Assembly: GCA_038240875.1 (NCBI GenBank)
Contig: JBBRGG010000122.1
Coordinates: 1-10,907, forward strand
Reading direction: 5' to 3'
DNA from: JBBRGG01 sp038240875
GTDB lineage: Bacteria; Planctomycetota; Phycisphaerae; Phycisphaerales; UBA1924
DNA length: 10,907 nucleotides
Shown: positions 6,029 to 10,907 of the stretch, piece by piece
Layout: each line of letters starts with the position of its first letter
How positions within the stretch are numbered: position 1 is the first letter of the stretch
The notes under the pieces: generated by a model
What the model saw: the letters and a program-made list of their open reading frames with translations, nothing else
Told to the model about the DNA's origin: nothing
Database searches by the model: none
Position numbers and translations under genes: made by a program

Positions 6029-6364
6029 ATGGAGATCACGCAAACACGACAGGGCGCGGTGACGGTACTCAAGCCGACGGGGCCGCTGGTGGCTTCGGAT
6101 GCGGAGCAGTTTTTGCGTGAGGCCAGGGAGGCAGCGACGCGGAGCCTGGGCCGGCTAGTGATCGATGTTTCGGCGGTGCCTTATGTGGATAGTGTGGGGC
6201 TTGAATCGCTACTTGATGTCACGCGATCAATCTCTGAAGGTGGCCGATCGCTTCGGCTTTGCGCGGCTGGGGAAACGCTGCGTGAGGTGCTGGATGTGAC
6301 GGGATTGTCTGAGCGATTTGAGCAGTATGAAGACGTGCACGCCGCGGTGAGGAGTTTCCTGTGA
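6029..6364 (+). CDS. STAS-domain protein (anti-sigma-factor-antagonist-like)
   Basis: This 111-aa protein is a single STAS domain. Proteins of this type (SpoIIAA/RsbV family) act as switches: the unphosphorylated form binds a partner, classically an RsbW-type anti-sigma kinase, and phosphorylation of a conserved Ser blocks binding. The N-terminal strands (TVLKPTGPLVASDAEQF) lead to LVIDVSAVPYVDSVGLESLL, where S55 in DSVGLE is the conserved phosphorylatable Ser. The C-terminal part (LRLCAAGETLREVLDVTGL) fits the rest of the fold. The stop codon overlaps the GTG of the PilB-like gene (GTGA, 6361-6364), so the two are probably co-translated. This suggests a regulatory link to pilus or secretion assembly rather than to a sigma factor. 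No RsbW-like kinase or PP2C phosphatase is in the window. The Shine-Dalgarno is weak (AGGCGA, 6015-6020). Confidence 0.88.
   Translation: MEITQTRQGAVTVLKPTGPLVASDAEQFLREAREAATRSLGRLVIDVSAVPYVDSVGLESLLDVTRSISEGGRSLRLCAAGETLREVLDVTGLSERFEQYEDVHAAVRSFL
6349..6354 (+). promoter_or_regulatory. Ribosome binding site supporting the GTG start of the PilB-like gene
   Basis: GAGGAG lies inside the last codons of the STAS gene, 6 bases before GTG 6361. It fixes a non-ATG start and supports translational coupling. Confidence 0.75.
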
Positions 6365-8205
6365 GCGAGCACGATTTCAACGCGCATACGAGCCATGGAC
6401 AAGGTGAGGAAGAAGTGCTGCGCGGAGAAGCGGTGCGTGGTGAGTCGCACAAACGCGTTCGTATCGGCGAGGCGTTAGTTGCTGACGGCGCGATTACGCG
6501 TGAACAGCTTGATCGTGCGCTGGCAGATCAGCGGACGAACGGTAAATTACTCGGCGATATGTTGGTTTCGCAGGGCGTGATCACGTCGCAATCGTTGCTG
6601 CTTGCACTTGGGCGTTCGCTCGGGGTTGCGTGCGTGCACCTTCGGCATGGCTTGATCGATCCGGCGTTGTTGAAGATGATCGGGGCGGAAGAAGCGGAAC
6701 GTCTGCGGGCGATTCCACTTTTCAAGGTGCACGATGAGTTGACGGTTGCGATGGCCGAGCCGCAGAGCCTGCCGACGATAGATCGGTTGCGGTCGCTGAC
6801 GAAGTGTCGCATTCGAGCGGTGCTGGCGCTCGAGGCGAACATCATCGAGTTTGTCAAGAAGTATGGATCGGGAGATGTTGACGTTGATGCGTTTTTGACG
6901 TCGCTTGCGGAGCAGGATGTCGAGGTCATCGAGCGTGAGCAGGTGGACGAGGGGCCATCGACGGACCTTGACACGATGGTGCAAGGCTCGCCGATTATTA
7001 ACCTGGTCAACATCGCGTTTTTGACGGCGGTTAAAGAGGGCGCGAGCGATATCCATATTGAGCCTGAAGGAGGTTCTGGGCCGCGCGGCACGCGTGTTCG
7101 GTATCGCAAGGATGGAGTGTTGCGTGATTTGATGCGGCCACCGCCGGGGATGCATGCGGCAATTGTGTCGCGGGTCAAGGTCATCGGGAAGATGGATATT
7201 GCGGAGAAGAGGCTGCCACAGGAGGGACGGGTGCGGATCGTGGCTGAAGGCCGCGATATTGACTTGCGCGTGTCGAGTATGCCGACGTTGTTGGGTGAGA
7301 AGATCGTCGTGCGAATTCTTGATAAGCGCAACTTGCGCGTGAAGCTTGAAGATCTTGGGTTTCGTAAGGACGCGATCGAACGTTTCAAGCGGTTCTTGAA
7401 ACAGTCGCATGGGATGGCTTTGGTCACTGGTCCAACTGGTTCGGGCAAGACCACAACGCTGTATTCTGCGCTTGATTTATTACGTTCGCCTGAGGTCAAC
7501 ATCCTTACGGTTGAAGACCCGGTGGAGTATCAGCTTGATCTTGTCAATCAGATCCAGGTGAGCGAATCGGTAGGTTTATCGTTCGCGCGTGCGCTGAGGT
7601 CGATACTTCGGCAGGATCCTGACATCATCATGGTTGGCGAGATCCGCGATACTGAGACGGCGCGGGTCGCGGTGCAAGCGGCGCTCACGGGCCACTTGGT
7701 GCTTGCGACACTGCATACAAACGACGCACCTGGAGCCGTGGCGCGGTTGGAAGATATGGGAATCGAGGCATATCTGCTGAGTAGTGCGCTGCAGGGCGTG
7801 GTGGCGCAGCGCCTGGCGCGCACGGTGTGTGCGCACTGTGCTATTAAGTATTATCCAACCGAGCAGGTTCTTGCAGACGCGGGTTTGAGCGATAAGGCGG
7901 GTGTTGCGTTTCGCAAGGGCGCGGGTTGCCAGCGATGTCATGACAGTGGATTTCTGGGTCGCGCGGGTGTGTATGAAGTGCTGGAGGTAACGCCCGCGAT
8001 CCGGCGATTGATCCATCATGGAAAGCCTGCGCACGAGATTCGCGAGGGGATGCGACGCGAGGGGGCATGTACGCTGCGTGAAGAGGGCGTGCACATCGCG
8101 CTCGAAGGCAAGACGAGCCTCGAAGAGATTCTTCGGGTGACGCAGGATGACGACGTGGAAGGAAGCGACGCTGGTGAGCCGCCGCCGGAAAGGAAGGCGG
8201 CATGA
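6361..8205 (+). CDS. pilB: Type IV pilus / type II secretion assembly ATPase (PilB/GspE family)
   Basis: This cytoplasmic hexameric ATPase powers pilus or pseudopilus assembly from the inner membrane. The protein is 614 aa. After about 30 polar residues comes an N-terminal T2SSE/MshEN-type domain (RIGEALVADGAITREQLDRA, about 34-53; runs to about 168). A linker leads to the N2 domain (SDIHIEP, 229-235). The C-terminal motor has Walker A GPTGSGKT (357-364, Lys363), an Asp box with VEDPVEY (384-390), Walker B DPDIIMVGEIRD (419-430, Glu427), and a His box TGHLVLATLHTNDA with His452. A tetracysteine zinc motif (C490, C493, C523, C526) is typical of PilB/GspE and absent from PilT. A retraction ATPase is therefore unlikely. 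PilB and GspE cannot be separated on sequence alone. The PilM-like gene downstream tilts the call to a type IV pilus-like machine. The gene starts inside the STAS stop codon and its own stop overlaps the next ATG. Confidence 0.93.
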   Translation: MSEHDFNAHTSHGQGEEEVLRGEAVRGESHKRVRIGEALVADGAITREQLDRALADQRTNGKLLGDMLVSQGVITSQSLLLALGRSLGVACVHLRHGLIDPALLKMIGAEEAERLRAIPLFKVHDELTVAMAEPQSLPTIDRLRSLTKCRIRAVLALEANIIEFVKKYGSGDVDVDAFLTSLAEQDVEVIEREQVDEGPSTDLDTMVQGSPIINLVNIAFLTAVKEGASDIHIEPEGGSGPRGTRVRYRKDGVLRDLMRPPPGMHAAIVSRVKVIGKMDIAEKRLPQEGRVRIVAEGRDIDLRVSSMPTLLGEKIVVRILDKRNLRVKLEDLGFRKDAIERFKRFLKQSHGMALVTGPTGSGKTTTLYSALDLLRSPEVNILTVEDPVEYQLDLVNQIQVSESVGLSFARALRSILRQDPDIIMVGEIRDTETARVAVQAALTGHLVLATLHTNDAPGAVARLEDMGIEAYLLSSALQGVVAQRLARTVCAHCAIKYYPTEQVLADAGLSDKAGVAFRKGAGCQRCHDSGFLGRAGVYEVLEVTPAIRRLIHHGKPAHEIREGMRREGACTLREEGVHIALEGKTSLEEILRVTQDDDVEGSDAGEPPPERKAA

Positions 8206-9452
8206 AGTATCAATATGAGGGCTTTGATCAGCGTGGGAAGCCCGTGTCTGGAGCCGTCGAGTCACCGGATGATTCGCACGCGCGCGAATCGTTGCGGCGC
8301 GATGGAATTTACGTTGATTCGATTCGCCAGATTCGCCTCGAGGACCTTGATCATCGCAAGAAAACTAACGCTCGCGATGGACACATCCCGCGACTTGGAG
8401 GTGGGCAAAGGCTGAGCGTGCTCGCAGCGTTCATGCGGCAGCTATCAATATTGATCGCGACGGGCACGCCTTTGGTTGATGCGATTGCTAGCTTGGAACG
8501 TCAGGAGCGCGATGTGGCGTTTCGAGCGGTGATCAAGGATATTTTGTCCAAACTGGAACAAGGTTCAACGTTCTCCGAAGCGGTCGCCGGCCATCCTGCA
8601 TATTTCAGTGGCGTGGCTCGATCATTGATCTCGGCGGGCGAACAAGGTGGCCAATTTGATCAGATGCTCGGTCGCATTGCGCGACTTGCTCGCCAGCAAG
8701 AGAAGATTCGATCAACGGTTGCGGGAGCGATGATCTATCCCGCGTTACTTATTAGCGTATCGATTGGTGTTCTGTGTGCGATGTTGTTCTTTGTGCTGCC
8801 TCGCTTTGAAGGACTATTCAAGACACTGGGCACGCCTTTGCCCACGATGACGCGTGTGTTGATGGCGATGAGCGGGTTTCTTCGTGAGAACTGGGTCGTG
8901 TGTGCAGGCGTGGTTGTGTGCAGCGTTGCTGCGATTGTGTTGATGTCAACCACGCAGCGAGGCAGGGCCGCGATCCAAGCCGGAGCGATGAAAATGCCCG
9001 TCATTGGTTCGGCGATGCGAGCACTTTCGACCGCGCGAGTGGCGCGTGTCCTGGGAGTGCTTCTCGAAGGCAAGGTGCAGATGATCGATGCGTTACACCT
9101 GACACGTGACGCGGCTGGATCGCCGCATTACGCCGCGCTGATCACGCGGGCCGAGGATTCGGTGTTGCGGGGAGACACGGTGTCAGCGGCGTGGGAGGGT
9201 TCGGTGCTCGTACCGCCTTCGGTTGTTGAAGCTGTTCGGTCGGGCGAACGCACGGGCAGGGTTGGCACGGTGCTTTTGTCGCTCGCGGAGCACATGGACG
9301 AAGATAACGAACTGGCGATCAAGACCGCGACGCACATCATCGAACCGGTGATTCTCATCGTGCTCGGGCTCATCGTGGGCGCGATGGCAATCAGCATGTT
9401 CCTTCCTTTGCTCGACTTGACGGCAGCGGGTAGTGGCGGGCCTGTGCCGTAG
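8202..9452 (+). CDS. pilC: Type IV pilus / type II secretion inner-membrane platform protein (PilC/GspF family)
   Basis: This polytopic inner-membrane protein couples the assembly ATPase to pilin polymerisation. The 416 aa carry the family layout. A short N-terminal segment (KYQYEGFDQRGKPVSGAVES) opens as in all GspF proteins. The first T2SSF repeat (about 73-198) includes FMRQLSILIATGTPLVDAI and SAGEQGGQFDQML. Membrane helices lie at about 176-198 and 229-248. The second repeat (about 276-403) has ARVLGVLLEGKVQMIDAL and RSGERTGRVGTVL, and a final helix at 382-402. Its ATG overlaps the ATPase stop (ATGA, 8202-8205), and AAGGAAGG (8190-8197) inside the ATPase gene is its ribosome binding site. 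It is surely translated together with the ATPase. Confidence 0.93.
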   Translation: MKYQYEGFDQRGKPVSGAVESPDDSHARESLRRDGIYVDSIRQIRLEDLDHRKKTNARDGHIPRLGGGQRLSVLAAFMRQLSILIATGTPLVDAIASLERQERDVAFRAVIKDILSKLEQGSTFSEAVAGHPAYFSGVARSLISAGEQGGQFDQMLGRIARLARQQEKIRSTVAGAMIYPALLISVSIGVLCAMLFFVLPRFEGLFKTLGTPLPTMTRVLMAMSGFLRENWVVCAGVVVCSVAAIVLMSTTQRGRAAIQAGAMKMPVIGSAMRALSTARVARVLGVLLEGKVQMIDALHLTRDAAGSPHYAALITRAEDSVLRGDTVSAAWEGSVLVPPSVVEAVRSGERTGRVGTVLLSLAEHMDEDNELAIKTATHIIEPVILIVLGLIVGAMAISMFLPLLDLTAAGSGGPVP

Positions 9453-9547
9453 TAAATTGAAGCGGTTGCAGAATTAAAAATTGATACTGGTTTGCCAGAG
9501 CATGATGTATGTCCAAATGTGTTAATGGAATGTGCAGGAAGGTTGTT

Positions 9548-9555
9548 GAGGAGGT
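9548..9555 (+). promoter_or_regulatory. Strong Shine-Dalgarno deciding the PilM-like start
   Basis: GAGGAGGT sits 5 bases before ATG 9561. It is the strongest ribosome binding site in the window and sets the start at 9561 rather than at the in-frame TTG 9492. The gap before it (9453-9547) is AT-rich, with a TTGATA (9481-9486) that could be a -35 box and a small CTGG/CCAG stem (9487-9498). I found no convincing -10. Confidence 0.7.
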
Positions 9556-9560
9556 ACCAG

Positions 9561-10775
9561 ATGGCGCTCGCAATATCGATTAGCGCTTGCACAATCGCTG
9601 CGGCACAGGTCTTGCGTAACGGATCTGTTCACGCGGCATTACGTGTTTCGCGATCGGTTGCTTCGCGCGCGACCGAAGCGACGGGTGCTGTTCCCGGGAG
9701 CGTGCATTCAGGCGATAATCTGGGAGGAGAGAGTGTGTTGAGACTGAAATCAAGAGAGGGAGTAATGCTCCTAGAGGCCATGGACCGCGCAGGATTTAAA
9801 GCCGAACCCGCGGATGTGGCGATCGACGCAGCGCCGTATTCGGGTGTGTATGAGGTCCCTCCGCGTAACTCGGGCGCACCAATCGCACGATTAGCCAAAG
9901 CAGAGCTTGCTCGCGCTTATCGCATCGATCCATCGGAGATCGAAGCGGCAGTGATGGAAGCACCGCGTCCGGTATCGTCGAGAGCGAGAGACGCGGACCA
10001 TGTACTTGCAATCGGGTTAGCCCGGCGAGTGGTGATGCCGTTAATGCTTGATCTCGACCACGCGGGGATCGAGCCAAGACGTGCGACATTGCCTCATATG
10101 GCGTTGTGCGCGCGGGCGATGCAGGAGTCGGGCGTTGCCGAAGCGATCGCTGTGATCGATCTTTCTTGGTCGGGTGCTCACCTGACGGTCGCGTTGCGCG
10201 ACGACACAAGCGATATCTGGGGCGGAGCGGTGCCTTGCTTTGTGCGACATATCAGCGAAGCATCCATCGTTTCCTTGCACGATGCGACGGCGATACGGAT
10301 CGGCGGATCGGTCGATCTTGCGAGTGAAGTGCTTGGGATTACCGGATGCATATCAGGCTTTGACATAAGTGATTCGGCTGCTCACGAAGCCGCTCGATGC
10401 GTAGCTACCGCGGTGAGGCCCTTGATCACCACTTATCTTGATGCACTCGCAACTGAAACCGCTCGATCGATCGCGTATGTGTCACATCGACACCCGGCAT
10501 CACCTATCACGCGCGTGCTCGTGTGTGGCGACGGAGCGGGGTTGCCCGGCGTTTGCGATCGACTCGCTGGCGAACTGGGCTTCGATGTTTCGTTGCTCAC
10601 GCCAGCCGCGATGGTCCAATGGCCAGAAGGGCTTGAGCACTTTGCATACTTGCCTTCGATGTCGCCGGTGGTTGCGCTTGCAATTGAGTCTAGTCAACGA
10701 AGCTATGGACCTGCGCACTCGCGCGGGACGCGAACGCAAACTCATGCACATTCCGTGCCTGGTGCACGCGTATGA
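9561..10775 (+). CDS. pilM: PilM-like type IV pilus assembly protein (divergent actin-like fold)
   Basis: PilM is a cytoplasmic actin/FtsA-like protein that binds the N-terminus of PilN and helps build the inner-membrane alignment complex. Numbering from ATG 9561 (404 aa), the second phosphate-loop strand is visible as IAVIDLSWSGAHLTVAL (about 196-212, Asp200). The C-terminal adenosine-loop region reads ITRVLVCGDGAGLPGVCDRL (316-335), followed by a Leu-Thr-Pro strand end. A helix with TARSIAYVSHRHP precedes it, as in PilM. The first phosphate loop is degenerate: AISISACTIAAAQVL stands where PilM has DIGSSSIKAV, so the usual Asp is missing. Residues about 385-404 form a His/Thr/Arg-rich, probably disordered tail. 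The family call rests on fold pattern and operon position after PilB and PilC. Another actin-like protein of a secretion system (GspL-like) is the alternative. Confidence 0.7.
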   Translation: MALAISISACTIAAAQVLRNGSVHAALRVSRSVASRATEATGAVPGSVHSGDNLGGESVLRLKSREGVMLLEAMDRAGFKAEPADVAIDAAPYSGVYEVPPRNSGAPIARLAKAELARAYRIDPSEIEAAVMEAPRPVSSRARDADHVLAIGLARRVVMPLMLDLDHAGIEPRRATLPHMALCARAMQESGVAEAIAVIDLSWSGAHLTVALRDDTSDIWGGAVPCFVRHISEASIVSLHDATAIRIGGSVDLASEVLGITGCISGFDISDSAAHEAARCVATAVRPLITTYLDALATETARSIAYVSHRHPASPITRVLVCGDGAGLPGVCDRLAGELGFDVSLLTPAAMVQWPEGLEHFAYLPSMSPVVALAIESSQRSYGPAHSRGTRTQTHAHSVPGARV

Positions 10776-10870
10776 ATGCGGTCAAAGCAAGATCAGTTTC
10801 TTTACATTCATCATCGCATACGTACTCATGAACGAATGCAAGAACGAACGAAGCAACCCAAGGACGACCG

Positions 10871-10907
10871 ATGCTCGACTTGACACCAATGACGATCATG
10901 CACACAT
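10871..10907 (+). CDS. Start of the next gene of the pilus run, truncated by the window end
   Basis: ATG 10871 opens a frame (MLDLTPMTIMHT) that stays open to the edge. AAGGA (10860-10864) lies 6 bases upstream. It follows the PilM-like stop by 95 bp on the same strand. In pilus operons PilN normally follows PilM, but 12 residues are too few to identify the product. The interval 10776-10870 contains only short frames. One of 35 codons (10776-10883, basic) overlaps this start and is not convincing. Confidence 0.45.
   Translation, partial: MLDLTPMTIMHT

Noticed and set aside
5824..6120. Frames across the 14-bp repeat giving Cys/Val/Arg or Thr/Arg/His repeats
   Set aside because: These are by-products of a tandem repeat whose period is not a multiple of three, and they overlap real genes on both sides.
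6029..6364. The upstream histidine kinase as the RsbW-type partner of the STAS protein
   Set aside because: The kinase has a clear H-box (AHELRTP), PAS and membrane segments, so it is a classical two-component kinase and not an RsbW/SpoIIAB-type serine kinase.
6528..7502. Long minus-strand frame (324 codons) opposite the PilB-like gene
   Set aside because: It is a shadow of a well-supported gene, Ser/Arg/Thr-rich with no domain pattern.
10776..10883. 35-codon frame directly after the PilM-like stop
   Set aside because: It overlaps the better-supported start at 10871, lacks its own clear Shine-Dalgarno, and has a basic low-complexity composition.

Overview
The window is a compact stretch of bacterial chromosome with every supported gene on the + strand. 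It suggests a Gram-negative-type bacterium, and most likely a planctomycete of the Phycisphaerae. That is an inference from three things: a secreted protein ending in a short Pro-Ser-Pro-Gly / hydrophobic / Arg-rich tail of the PEP-CTERM kind used in that group, weak Shine-Dalgarno use at some genes, and a divergent PilB-PilC-PilM set. The sequence itself does not prove it.

Layout: (1) 3-275 is the 3' end of a gene that looks like the C-terminal NUDIX-like domain of the adenine DNA glycosylase MutY. (2) 437-1594 is an exported protein resembling pyroglutamyl peptidase (family C15), but with Ser at the expected catalytic Cys, and with a C-terminal sorting tail. (3) 1675-2325 is purE, preceded by a -10 box so close that the mRNA may be leaderless. 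Its last codons contain a perfect 16-bp parS palindrome (2297-2312). (4) 2419-3342 is surE. (5) 3343-3924 is a 582-bp gap with two identical 31-bp hairpin-forming repeats. (6) 3925-5883 is a membrane-bound PAS sensor histidine kinase. (7) 5903-5966 is a 14-bp-period tandem repeat. (8) 6029-10775 is a tightly packed run: a STAS-domain protein, a PilB/GspE assembly ATPase, a PilC/GspF platform protein and a PilM-like protein. (9) A further gene starts at 10871 and runs off the window.

How they fit together: the STAS gene overlaps the ATPase gene by 4 bp, and the ATPase gene overlaps the platform gene by 4 bp. These three are therefore probably co-translated, linking a regulatory switch domain to type IV pilus / type II secretion assembly. 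PilM continues the module after a 108-bp gap with its own strong ribosome binding site. The histidine kinase has no response regulator beside it. The parS site is the clearest non-coding signal. It implies ParB binding, and by analogy with other bacteria a position in the origin-proximal part of the chromosome.
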